From NCBI RefSeq assembly GCF_017809215.1, contig NZ_CP065424.1, forward strand, positions 3,070,001-3,134,000: a stretch of DNA of 64,000 nucleotides. Reading direction: 5' to 3'. This document shows, in pieces, positions 19,233 through 27,212 of the stretch; position 1 is the stretch's first letter, and the number at the start of each line of letters is the position of its first letter. Made by a program: the position numbers and the translations under genes. Below the pieces are notes generated by a model. It was not told the origin of the DNA. It did no database searches and worked only from the letters and a program-made list of their open reading frames with translations. This stretch comes from Heyndrickxia oleronia (GTDB lineage Bacteria > Bacillota > Bacilli > Bacillales > Bacillaceae_C).

Positions 19233-19958
19233 CTAGATTCGTTTTCTAACAACGTGAAAACTGAATTTATCTGCCTTGAAATAATTAACAGAGTATAGAA
19301 CTGGTTTATCGTCCTCATTGTAATGAAGCTGTTTTAGAACTAATAGAGCGGTTTCAGGATCACATTCGAGTATGGGTGAAATCTTTTCATGGTAGCCTAT
19401 TGGCTCTATTTGTGTCACCGCATGTGTAATCCTTTTGCCGTTTTTTTGCTCTAAAATATTGAAGAACGAGCTATCATTATATGAATATTCCCAAGGAAAG
19501 AGCTTTTCTGGTATTTTATCAATACAGTAAACTACTGGATTACCATTTGCAGTTCTTACCCTTTCAATGACAGCGATATCCTCTTCTTCATTACATAAAA
19601 AACGATTCATATCTTCCTCTGTCGATTCCTGAGTCTTTGAACTTAAAAAAATCGTTCCAGGTTCCATTCCGCCTTGGATAATCATATCGGTCACACTATA
19701 TAAATGCTCAATACCTGAAGTAAATAATGGCTTTGGATTTACAAATGTACCAACACCATGACGACGGGTGATAACGTTTTCTTCCTCGAGAATTCGAAGT
19801 GCCTCACGCAATGTCGCCCGACTAATCCCTAACTGTTTTGCTAAGTCAAATTCAGATGGCAATTTTTCCTTTTCTTTATATACTCCTGTATCGATATCTT
19901 TTTTAATTCTATCGATCACTTGGAGATAAAGATGCCGACTATCTGATTTAATTAACAT
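19233..19958 (-). CDS. ymfC: GntR/HutC-family regulator YmfC (likely NupR)
   Basis: 241-aa regulator with an N-terminal GntR winged helix (about residues 5-70: [41 protein letters not shown]) and a C-terminal UTRA effector domain. The ATG at 19958 is chosen for the GGGGG site upstream; the ATG at 19976 lacks one. It is immediately upstream of nupN. In B. subtilis the ymfC homologue lies next to spoIIIE while nupNOPQ is elsewhere; I recall the name NupR for it as repressor of nup. Adjacency here supports that role. Confidence 0.88.
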   Translation of the reverse strand: MLIKSDSRHLYLQVIDRIKKDIDTGVYKEKEKLPSEFDLAKQLGISRATLREALRILEEENVITRRHGVGTFVNPKPLFTSGIEHLYSVTDMIIQGGMEPGTIFLSSKTQESTEEDMNRFLCNEEEDIAVIERVRTANGNPVVYCIDKIPEKLFPWEYSYNDSSFFNILEQKNGKRITHAVTQIEPIGYHEKISPILECDPETALLVLKQLHYNEDDKPVLYSVNYFKADKFSFHVVRKRI

Positions 19959-19987
19959 AAATGGACCCCCAAACATTCTTATAAGTC

Positions 19988-20001
19988 ATCAGACCTCTGA
20001 T
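19988..20001. promoter_or_regulatory. perfect palindrome upstream of ymfC
   Basis: ATCAGACCTCTGAT: 6-bp arms with a 2-bp centre, about 30 bp upstream of the ymfC start. Size and symmetry fit an operator for a GntR dimer, and autoregulation is typical of this family. Not proven. Confidence 0.45.
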
Positions 20002-20216
20002 CAATTATTCCTACTAATCGAAATTACTATATCATTTTTTTGAAGGATAATAAATATAATTTTTCGCTTTTGTCGAAAAAAAGCGACTAAAGACGAAAAT
20101 TGGCAATAATCCTAATAATAAAAAGTGTAAACGTTCACTCCAATCCGACAGACTGCGCAGGAAATTTTCCTTTAATTCCAATAATAGGTATATGAAACTG
20201 ATTATGTAGCTGAGGA
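20002..20216. other. AT-rich region upstream of ymfC with a Spo0A-box-like site
   Basis: No gene seen. TTGTCGAA at 20070-20077 contains the Spo0A-box core TGTCGAA. A minus-strand open frame of 73 codons overlaps this stretch but has no ribosome site and runs into the repeat array, so it is not called. No strong SigA promoter was identified here. Confidence 0.35.
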
Positions 20217-20470
20217 GTGAATTATGTGTTCCAGAACGGGGGTGGAGACACATTTTGGGGCTGATAAGGGAATAATGTGTTCCAGAAACAGGTTTGGAAA
20301 CACATTTTGGAGCCGATTAGGGAATTATGTGTTTCATAATCAGGTTTGGTGACACATTTTGGAGCCGATTAGGGAATTATGTGTTTCATAATCAGGTTTG
20401 GTGACACATTTTGGAGCCGAAAAGGGAATTATGTGTTCCACAACCTGAATTGGAGCCACACATATTGTCC
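20217..20470. repeat. five tandem 52-bp repeats, each with ATGTGT/ACACAT arms
   Basis: The word ATGTGTT recurs at 20224, 20275, 20327, 20379 and 20431 (spacings 51, 52, 52, 52). Each unit reads approximately ATGTGTTTCATAATCAG, GTTTGGTGACACAT, TTTGGAGCCGATTAGGGAATT. Units 3 and 4 are nearly identical and the outer units diverge. Within each unit ATGTGT and ACACAT are inverted and could pair. It lies between the spoIIIE terminator and ymfC. No reading frame is preserved, since 52 is not a multiple of three. Confidence 0.85.
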
Positions 20471-20519
20471 AACACAAGTGAAAAAATCGTGTTTAAATTG
20501 TTGTTTTAAATATAGAGTA

Positions 20520-20552
20520 TAAAAAAAGATGAGGAAATTAACTTTCCTCATC
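20520..20552 (-). terminator. terminator of spoIIIE
   Basis: Perfect 10-bp stem GATGAGGAAA/TTTCCTCATC on the minus strand with a 5-nt loop, followed by seven T. The stem overlaps the spoIIIE stop codon. Confidence 0.9.
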
Positions 20553-22869
20553 ATGAGCTTTGTTCTTCTGAAGGTTTTGGTATAAGAACGACCCTTGGTT
20601 TACTTCCTTCATAAGGACCAACTACACCTCTTACTTCCATTTCATCAATTAATCGAGCTGCTCTTGTATAACCAATCCGAAACCGCCGTTGCAACATTGA
20701 GACTGAGGCTGTTTGCATTTCAGCAATCAGTTGAACGGCATCATCATAAAGTTCATCGTCGACTTCCTCAATTGTTTCAGTTATATCATCTGGAATCATT
20801 TCCTCTTGGTATTGGGCCTTTTGTTGAGATATAACAAAGTCTACCACTTCCTCTACCTCATCATCTGAGAGAAATGCCCCTTGTACACGTACTGGTTTCG
20901 ATGCACCAACAGGAAGAAACAGCATATCTCCTCTTCCTAATAGTTTCTCAGCTCCACCCATGTCAAGAATGGTCCGAGAATCGGTTGCCGATGAAACAGC
21001 AAATGCAATTCTAGATGGTATATTTGCTTTAATAACCCCTGTTATAACATCAACTGATGGTCTTTGAGTGGCAATGATTAAATGAATTCCTGCTGCACGA
21101 GCCATTTGAGCAAGTCTAGTGATTGAGTCCTCCACATCATTTGAAGCGACCATCATAAGATCAGCCAGCTCATCCACAATTACGACTATGTATGGGAGTA
21201 ATGGTTGCTTTTCTCCAGTTTCTAAATTATGTTTTTTTACATGATCATTATACCCTTCAATATTCCTAGTTCCCGTGTGCGAAAATAATTCATATCGACG
21301 TTCCATCTCACTTACAACTTTTTTAAGTGCTTGTGATGCTTTTTTGGCATCTGTAACTACGGGTGCCAGTAAATGGGGAACACCATTATACACATTTAAT
21401 TCAACCATTTTTGGGTCAACCATCATTAATTTGACTTCATGTGGTTTTGCCCTCATAAGAATACTAGTTATGATTCCATTTATACATACACTTTTCCCAC
21501 TACCGGTCGCACCAGCTACTAAAAGATGGGGCATTTTATTTAGCTCTGCCAGGACTGCTTCCCCTGTGATATCGCGTCCTAAACCAATTTGTAATTTAGA
21601 TTCAGGCTTGTCCAATTCTTTTGCTTCTAGTACTTCTCTTAACGAGACAACTGCTACTTCTGAATTTGGCACTTCAATACCAATCGCTGATTTTCCAGGA
21701 ATGGGTGCTTCCATTCGTATATCCTTTGCAGCGAGCGCAAGAGCAATATCATCACTGAGACTGACTATTTTACTAACCTTTACACCTACATCTGGATGCA
21801 CTTCATACTTTGTTACAGCTGGACCTAAATGCACCTGCGTCACACGTGCTTTAACTCCAAAGCTTTGAAAGGTTCTTTCTAATTTTGCAGCATTCGCATG
21901 AATTAAATTATATTCTCTGCTTTGATCTGTTGCTTTTGGTCTTTTCAATAATGAAATAGGTGGTAATTGATAATCTTCATTTTCAACTTCTGTAAACGTA
22001 ATATTCGGTGCTAAATCTTCTTCTGCTATTTCTTCACTTTTTGTAGAAATAGAAGGGTTATCAGGTTCATGTTGTGGCTTATCCATTTCCTCAGGAGTAT
22101 AAGCTCTTTCTGTAAAACTCGATATAATTGGTTTAATTTCTTTGTCAGAATCTACTTGTTGTTTTTCCTCAATAACTGATTCCTCAACCATAGCGTCTAT
22201 TTTTTTCTGTTCTTTCTTTTCTTTTCGATCTATTTTCCATTCTTTTAAATCATTTTTGGACATTTCCCATTGATGGCTGACAAACTCTTTTATACGAGCA
22301 CCCAATTTTTCAAAGACAGTACCAATGGATTTCCCAGTTATAAGAATGAAGCCAATTACAATTAGGACCATACACAGTATTTTTGTTCCTAGAGAATCAA
22401 ATAAGAAGTGAGACACAGCAAATAAAATCGCACCAATTATACCACCACCCATATCTGGTGTTGATGTATCTCCCTTCACTTCTTTCCAAAATAATTCCCA
22501 AGTACTTTGTAACACACTTGGATTTTTCACATGTCCCTCACGGCTTAATAATTCAAATAATTTCACATGACTTAATAACAATAAACTGATTAGAAAAATA
22601 TATATACCGCATAGCTTACGACCAAAAAAGAATGGCCATTCTCTTTTAATCATTAAATAGACAGCTAGCCAAATGATGCCTATTAAAGCGACCATATACC
22701 ATTCACCTAAAAAGAAGCGAAAAAAGAATACACAAGCTTTACCAACTGCACCAAGCTTTATAATTGATATTAAACTTAGAGCAATTAACACAATTCCTAC
22801 CAATTCAAAACGTATATTTATCTTTATCTGCTGAGACTTCTTGCTCCTTCGTTTCCTTTTAGCCGCCAT
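20551..22869 (-). CDS. spoIIIE: DNA translocase SpoIIIE/FtsK
   Basis: 772-aa septal DNA pump that moves the forespore chromosome during sporulation. It has four or five membrane segments in the first 180 residues, a charged linker, then the RecA-like motor (Walker A GATGSGKS, Walker [13 protein letters not shown]) and a C-terminal gamma winged helix ([21 protein letters not shown]) that reads SRS/KOPS-type sequences. I start at the ATG at 22869 ([11 protein letters not shown]) with GAGGGTG upstream; a GTG at 22884 would precede the ribosome site. Confidence 0.97.
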   Translation of the reverse strand: MAAKRKRRSKKSQQIKINIRFELVGIVLIALSLISIIKLGAVGKACVFFFRFFLGEWYMVALIGIIWLAVYLMIKREWPFFFGRKLCGIYIFLISLLLLSHVKLFELLSREGHVKNPSVLQSTWELFWKEVKGDTSTPDMGGGIIGAILFAVSHFLFDSLGTKILCMVLIVIGFILITGKSIGTVFEKLGARIKEFVSHQWEMSKNDLKEWKIDRKEKKEQKKIDAMVEESVIEEKQQVDSDKEIKPIISSFTERAYTPEEMDKPQHEPDNPSISTKSEEIAEEDLAPNITFTEVENEDYQLPPISLLKRPKATDQSREYNLIHANAAKLERTFQSFGVKARVTQVHLGPAVTKYEVHPDVGVKVSKIVSLSDDIALALAAKDIRMEAPIPGKSAIGIEVPNSEVAVVSLREVLEAKELDKPESKLQIGLGRDITGEAVLAELNKMPHLLVAGATGSGKSVCINGIITSILMRAKPHEVKLMMVDPKMVELNVYNGVPHLLAPVVTDAKKASQALKKVVSEMERRYELFSHTGTRNIEGYNDHVKKHNLETGEKQPLLPYIVVIVDELADLMMVASNDVEDSITRLAQMARAAGIHLIIATQRPSVDVITGVIKANIPSRIAFAVSSATDSRTILDMGGAEKLLGRGDMLFLPVGASKPVRVQGAFLSDDEVEEVVDFVISQQKAQYQEEMIPDDITETIEEVDDELYDDAVQLIAEMQTASVSMLQRRFRIGYTRAARLIDEMEVRGVVGPYEGSKPRVVLIPKPSEEQSS

Positions 22870-22904
22870 TTCTTTCACCCTCACGAATCACCTTATAATA
22901 AGAA

Positions 22905-22956
22905 AATGGAAGGGTTGTCTATTAAGAGGTTTAACCCCTTTACTTTTAGACAACCC
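22905..22956 (-). terminator. hairpin between ylzJ and spoIIIE
   Basis: Minus strand GGGTTGTCTA/TAGACAACCC 10-bp stem with a 25-nt loop, followed by TTCCATTTTC. Similar GGGxTGTCT...AGACAxCCC stems occur at 18070-18100 and 32940-32972, so it may also be a dispersed palindromic unit. Confidence 0.6.
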
Positions 22957-23054
22957 CACAATTTACCTTATTATATCATAATCATTTCAGTGAAGAAAAC
23001 GACTGTAGCAGTATTTTATTGTTGCATAAAGGAATATATGTGAAAAAATATCAT

Positions 23055-23264
23055 TTAGAAGAAGGATATCATTTGTCCTGGATTCAACTCACTGTTTAAG
23101 AAATCAACTGGATTACTACTAAGTATTCGTACAATCCGATAATTATGTTCTAATTGTTCTACTAGCATTGGTACATTATTGTAGACGATGGTTTTATATT
23201 TACTATATTCATTTGCATCCGTTTGAAAAATTAATTCCTGTGGAACAGTTGTATAGAGGATCAT
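23055..23264 (-). CDS. ylzJ: YlzJ-like protein
   Basis: 69-aa conserved protein of unknown function ([20 protein letters not shown], ending NPGQMISFF). It has no membrane segment or catalytic motif. The ATG at 23264 overlaps the tepA stop by 4 bp (ATGA). The tepA-ylzJ-spoIIIE order is as in B. subtilis, suggesting a sporulation-linked role, but this is only context. Confidence 0.85.
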   Translation of the reverse strand: MILYTTVPQELIFQTDANEYSKYKTIVYNNVPMLVEQLEHNYRIVRILSSNPVDFLNSELNPGQMISFF

Positions 23265-24016
23265 TGAATCATTCCTTCAGAACTATTTTGATTTTTATTT
23301 ACTTCGATCAATTCATTTAATTTTTTTATTGCAGCTCCTACCCCGCCGACTTCATTAATTAGCCCTGTTTTTACTGCATCAATGCCAACCACGTTTGTTC
23401 CAATATCCCTTGTTAAATTCCCTTTCGCGAACATTAATTCTTTAAAGACATCTTCTTCAATATTTGAATGCTCTGTAACAAAGTTTATGACCCGTTCTTG
23501 CATTTTGTCTAAGTATTCAAATGTTTGTGGGACACCAATTACTAGTCCCGTTAAACGAATGGGATGAATAGTCATCGTTGCTGTTCCAGCAATAAAGCTG
23601 TAATCGCATGAAACCGCGATCGGTACACCTATTGAATGTCCGCCACCTAAAACGATAGAAACAGTCGGTTTTGATAATGATGCTAGCATTTCTGAAATCG
23701 CAAGTCCCGCTTCAACATCTCCACCTACCGTATTTAAAATGACAAGAAGTCCCTCAATTTTAGGATTTTGTTCAATCGCCACGATTTGTGGAATAACATG
23801 TTCATATTTTGTTGTTTTATTTTGTGGTGGCAACTGCATATGCCCCTCGATTTGTCCAACAATTGTTAAGCAATGAATATTTGTGTCCTGCGATAATTGT
23901 GGGACATTTGTTTGGCCTAGCTGTTGAATTTTATCAATAATTCCCGGCTTATTATCTTTATTCTCATCGGATTTCTCTGGAGAAGGCTGTTGCTCCATTT
24001 GAAATTCTTTTTCCAT
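23261..24016 (-). CDS. tepA: translocation-enhancing protein TepA (ClpP-like)
   Basis: 251-aa ClpP/crotonase-fold serine peptidase-like protein. The oxyanion region is [13 protein letters not shown], the nucleophile Ser lies in [12 protein letters not shown] and the His in [11 protein letters not shown]. In B. subtilis TepA was linked to protein export and to degradation of spore small acid-soluble proteins. The ATG at 24016 follows AAAGGAG. An IS element now lies between its upstream region and rnjB, so any former rnjB-tepA cotranscription is interrupted. Confidence 0.9.
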   Translation of the reverse strand: MEKEFQMEQQPSPEKSDENKDNKPGIIDKIQQLGQTNVPQLSQDTNIHCLTIVGQIEGHMQLPPQNKTTKYEHVIPQIVAIEQNPKIEGLLVILNTVGGDVEAGLAISEMLASLSKPTVSIVLGGGHSIGVPIAVSCDYSFIAGTATMTIHPIRLTGLVIGVPQTFEYLDKMQERVINFVTEHSNIEEDVFKELMFAKGNLTRDIGTNVVGIDAVKTGLINEVGGVGAAIKKLNELIEVNKNQNSSEGMIQ

Positions 24017-24173
24017 TTTAAATCTCCTTTATCAATCACAATTTATCTTATACCCCTCAATATGATTAGTATCCACTACCACTCTTTTTTCATTCATTCA
24101 AATACCTGATACCCAAATAACATAAAAAAACCAGGAAAATATTTTTGGAGAGACCCAAATAAATGAGACAAGG

Positions 24174-24228
24174 AAAAAACACCCCCTGAATCGTATTAAT
24201 ACAATATGATTCTTAGGAGGGTGTTTTT
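24174..24228 (+). promoter_or_regulatory. hairpin covering the orfA ribosome site
   Basis: AAAAACACCCCCTGAATCGTA near the left end can pair with TATGATTCTTAGGAGGGTG TTTTT; the right arm contains the AGGAGG ribosome site of orfA. Such stems in IS elements reduce translation of transcripts entering from outside. The pairing is imperfect in the middle. Confidence 0.55.
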
Positions 24229-24230
24229 CT

Positions 24231-24563
24231 ATGGGCACAAGAGTACATTACGCAGAAGAAGTAAAATGGGAAGTAATTAAAATGAAACAAGCTGGAATGA
24301 CAAACAAAGAAATAATGGAACAACTGGGGATAAAAAATAAGACTCAAATTAAAACATGGATGCGATGGTACAAAACAGGCCAAACCTATCGATTTTCGCA
24401 ACAAGTTGGAAAACAATATTCCTACGGTAAAGAATCGGAGGAAATGAGTGAGCTAGAAGAATTAAAACTAAAGAATAAACAGCTAGAGGCTCAATTGGCA
24501 ATTATAAAAAAGTACCAGGAGATCGAAAGGAGTTGGAGCCACGAGTCATTGTCCAAGTTGTAG
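24231..24563 (+). CDS. IS3-family transposase OrfA
   Basis: 110-aa protein with an N-terminal helix-turn-helix (VHYAEEVKWEVIKMKQAGMT, KEIMEQLGI) and a C-terminal leucine-zipper-like segment (SELEELKLKNKQLEAQLAII). It binds the IS ends. The ATG at 24231 follows AGGAGG. At 24506-24512 the mRNA reads A-AAA-AAG in frame, the standard -1 slippery heptamer, so part of the ribosomes should make an OrfAB fusion. The residues after the slip in this frame are likely dispensable. Confidence 0.9.
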   Translation: MGTRVHYAEEVKWEVIKMKQAGMTNKEIMEQLGIKNKTQIKTWMRWYKTGQTYRFSQQVGKQYSYGKESEEMSELEELKLKNKQLEAQLAIIKKYQEIERSWSHESLSKL

Positions 24564-25393
24564 AAGAACTCTCAGCCACTTTTAAAATAATTGATATTCT
24601 TGGAGTATTAGGCATACCTAAGTCAACATATTACCGTTGGAAAAAGAAGTATAAAAAAGTTGAGCTAACTTCATTAGAAGAGCTAGTAATCAAGCTGTGT
24701 AAGAAAAACTTCTATCACTATGGTCATCGTAAAATTAAATCCATCTTAAACAGAAAGTATGGGATAAATGTAAACCGCAAAACTGTACAAAAAATTATGC
24801 AAAAGTTTGAGATTCAGTGTCAAGTTAAGAAGAAGCGACAAAAGTACATTTGTGGTGAGAGTAATATTATTGTGCCGAACACTCTCAATCGTAATTTTAA
24901 AGCAAGCCGATTAAATGAAAAATGGGTAACCGACATTACCTACTTACCTTATGGCTCGACTATGTTATATTTATCAACGATTATGGACTTATATAACAAC
25001 GAAATAGTGGCTTACAAAATAGGTACGAGCCAAGATATTAACCTAGTATTAGACACATTGAGGGAAGCTGTAGAATTACGTAAACCAGTAGGGTTACTTC
25101 TTCATAGCGACCAGGGATCTGTCTATACTTCACATGCATATCAGAATTTGGCCAAAAGAAAAGGCATTACCACAAGCATGTCCCGAAAAGGAAACTGCCA
25201 TGATAATGCCGTCATTGAATCCTTTCACTCCTCGCTAAAGTCGGAAGGATTCAACGCTCAAAGTAGAGCATCTATATCCAATTCTAAAGTAGTACAAATT
25301 GTAAATCAATACATGTACCGATATAATCATGTACGAATTCAGGCAAAATTAAACTACCTGTCCCCACTGGAATACAGGGGACAGGCAGCATAG
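24533..25393 (+). CDS. IS3-family transposase OrfB (DDE integrase domain)
   Basis: 286 aa from a TTG at 24533, but probably made as OrfAB by the -1 slip at 24506-24512 (the frame is open from 24512). The HTH_21 region (YRWKKKYK, HYGHRKIKSILNRKYGI) precedes an rve catalytic core: first Asp in KWVTDITYLP, second in LLLHSDQGSVYTS, and the Glu in NCHDNAVIESFHSSLKSE. The stop at 25393 directly abuts the right inverted repeat. No internal stop or frameshift is seen. Confidence 0.92.
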   Translation: MEPRVIVQVVEELSATFKIIDILGVLGIPKSTYYRWKKKYKKVELTSLEELVIKLCKKNFYHYGHRKIKSILNRKYGINVNRKTVQKIMQKFEIQCQVKKKRQKYICGESNIIVPNTLNRNFKASRLNEKWVTDITYLPYGSTMLYLSTIMDLYNNEIVAYKIGTSQDINLVLDTLREAVELRKPVGLLLHSDQGSVYTSHAYQNLAKRKGITTSMSRKGNCHDNAVIESFHSSLKSEGFNAQSRASISNSKVVQIVNQYMYRYNHVRIQAKLNYLSPLEYRGQAA

Positions 25394-25459
25394 GTGTTTT
25401 TTCTAAGTCTCATTTTAACGGGTCAGTTCATTTTATTTCACCTGGTTTTTTATTTGCTA

Positions 25460-27130
25460 TTAAATTTCCATAATAATTGGCAGAATCATTGGTCTGCGCT
25501 TTGTTTTTTCATATAAAAAGTAATTTAATTGATCACGAATATCTTGTTTAATGCTTGACCAATCAAATGCATCTTTTAACATATTTTTTTCAACAATCTC
25601 ACGTACTAAATTAGTTGAGGCAAGCATCAATTCTTCTGATTCCCTCACATAGACAAAACCTCTTGATATAATTTCTGGTCCTGAAGCAATTGTTTTTTCC
25701 GCTTTATTCAATGTAACAACAACAATAAGAATACCATCTTGTGATAATAATCGACGGTCTCTTAGAACAATATTACCTACATCCCCCACTCCAATACCGT
25801 CAATAAGGACGTTCCCAGAAGGAACCCTTCCTCCGATGCTCATTTTATTATTTTTGTATTCAATAATATCCCCTTTTCCAGGAATGAAAATATGATCTTG
25901 CGCCAATCCAACTTGGCTTGCCAGTTTACCATGTGCAATAAGCATTCGATACTCCCCTTGAATAGGGATAAAATATTTAGGTTTCATTAAGTTTAACATC
26001 AATTTCAAGTCTTCTTGTAAACCATGACCTGTTACATGAATTTTATTTGAACTTGATAATACGGTTGCACCAGCCCTATAAAGCATATCAATCGTTTTTG
26101 ACATATACAATTCTAATCCTGGTGATGGGCTCGCAGTAATAATTACCGTGTCACCCTTCTCAATTGAAATATGTTTATGTGAACCTTTCGCCATTTTTTG
26201 TAAGACTACGAATGGCTCTCCTTGATTACCTGTTGCTAATACGACCACTTTGTCTTTTTCATATTTCTGTATGTCTTGGACAGGAATGATTAAATCCTCT
26301 GAATCCATTTGTAGATAGCCAAGTTTTAATGAGATTTCATAGATTCGTTCCAAACTTTTTCCAACAACAGCAATTTTTCTACCATTTTCCCTGGCTGCAT
26401 CAAATACTTGTTGGATACGCAGAAGATTTGAGGCGAAACAGGCTAGAATAACTCTGCCTTTAGCTGAATGAAAAGCACTGGACAATTGGTTTGCTACAGT
26501 TGTTTCAGATATAGAGTATCCAGGGTGCTCGGCCTCCGTACTATCGGATAATAAACAAAGAACTCCCTGTTCACCGATATTCGCCATTTTTCCTATTTCT
26601 GCTTGGTAGAAGCCTTTAACACCTTGATCAAACTTAAAGTCACCCGTATGTACAATATTTCCTTCAGAAGTATGAATACATATCCCTACTGAATCAGCGA
26701 TGCTATGGGTAGTCTTAAAAAAAGTAATGGTAACTGTATCAAACTCCACTTTTGAATTTGATTGTATAATAGTAAACTCTACTTGTCGTTTAAGCTTTAC
26801 CTCTTTTAACTTTTCCTTCGCTAATGCAACGGTCAAATTGGTACCATATACAGGTACATCTATTTTCATTAAAATATACGGAAGGGCACCGATGGCATCC
26901 TCATGGCCGTGAGTTAAAAATATTCCTTTAATCCGTTCTTTATTATTTTCTAAATAAGTTATATCAGGAATAACAATATCAATTCCAAGCATTTCGTCTT
27001 CTGGATACATTAAACCGGCATCCATCACAAAAATGTCTTCATCAACTTCAATTACATACATATTCTTCCCAATTTCCCCTACTCCTCCTAGGGGTATAAT
27101 TTTAATTAATTCATTTTTTCTCTTTTTCAA
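25460..27130 (-). CDS. rnjB: ribonuclease J2
   Basis: 556-aa beta-CASP metallo-lactamase RNase, partner of RNase J1 in RNA decay and rRNA maturation. Motif 2 reads HGHEDAIG, so the last His of the HxHxDH motif is replaced by Ala. Other sites (KTTHSIADS, GDFKFD, VTGHGLQED) are kept. J2 proteins are generally weaker in catalysis than J1. The start is TTG at 27130 with GGGAGGA upstream. It is driven by a promoter just inside the intergenic gap. Its terminator was disrupted by the IS. The recalled dapA-rnjB adjacency of B. subtilis is broken here by the cassette at 27213-29373. Confidence 0.93.
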   Translation of the reverse strand: MKKRKNELIKIIPLGGVGEIGKNMYVIEVDEDIFVMDAGLMYPEDEMLGIDIVIPDITYLENNKERIKGIFLTHGHEDAIGALPYILMKIDVPVYGTNLTVALAKEKLKEVKLKRQVEFTIIQSNSKVEFDTVTITFFKTTHSIADSVGICIHTSEGNIVHTGDFKFDQGVKGFYQAEIGKMANIGEQGVLCLLSDSTEAEHPGYSISETTVANQLSSAFHSAKGRVILACFASNLLRIQQVFDAARENGRKIAVVGKSLERIYEISLKLGYLQMDSEDLIIPVQDIQKYEKDKVVVLATGNQGEPFVVLQKMAKGSHKHISIEKGDTVIITASPSPGLELYMSKTIDMLYRAGATVLSSSNKIHVTGHGLQEDLKLMLNLMKPKYFIPIQGEYRMLIAHGKLASQVGLAQDHIFIPGKGDIIEYKNNKMSIGGRVPSGNVLIDGIGVGDVGNIVLRDRRLLSQDGILIVVVTLNKAEKTIASGPEIISRGFVYVRESEELMLASTNLVREIVEKNMLKDAFDWSSIKQDIRDQLNYFLYEKTKRRPMILPIIMEI

Positions 27131-27177
27131 ATCTTGTTCCTCCCAAGCTGTATTTCCGATCTACATCAGTTATATCC

Positions 27178-27207
27178 ATTATAATCGAAGATGAATTTAG
27201 ACATCAA
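27178..27207 (-). promoter_or_regulatory. SigA promoter of rnjB
   Basis: Minus strand TTGATG (27207-27202), 18-bp spacer, TATAAT (27183-27178). It sits in the 82-bp gap between the upstream cassette and rnjB, giving rnjB independent expression. Confidence 0.65.
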
Positions 27208-27212
27208 TCTAT

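Larger units (their letters stand above)
24151..25425 (+). mobile_element. IS3-family insertion sequence (IS150-like)
   Basis: About 1275 bp bounded by 32-bp imperfect inverted repeats. The right end read inward is TGACCCGTTAAAATGAGAC and the left end AGACCCAAATAAATGAGAC; both continue to GAAAAAACAC. Inside are overlapping orfA and orfB with an A-AAA-AAG slippery site. It is the only plus-strand unit. No clear target duplication is visible at these borders (GAG before, GTT after). Both frames look intact, so it may be active. Confidence 0.9.
24124..25451 (-). terminator. rnjB terminator split by the IS element
   Basis: AAAAAAACCAGG (24124-24135) on the left of the IS and CCTGGTTTTTT (25441-25451) on the right are complementary and both T-flanked, as in a bidirectional terminator. 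About 15 bp separate each arm from the IS ends, consistent with insertion into the loop. The arms are now about 1.3 kb apart, so the hairpin is probably non-functional. Confidence 0.6.

Noticed and set aside
20032..20253. 73-codon minus-strand open frame upstream of ymfC
   Set aside because: No ribosome site, its start lies in the tandem repeat, and the composition is that of random AT-rich sequence.
20217..20470. Possible CRISPR array
   Set aside because: The whole 52-bp unit repeats, including what would be spacers; there are no unique spacers and no cas genes.
21275..21868. 197-codon plus-strand open frame
   Set aside because: It is wholly antisense to the conserved motor domain of spoIIIE and has no ribosome site.
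24148..25428. Target-site duplication at the IS borders
   Set aside because: GAG on the left and GTT on the right do not match; moving the border by one base gives only AGA/AGT, too weak to claim.
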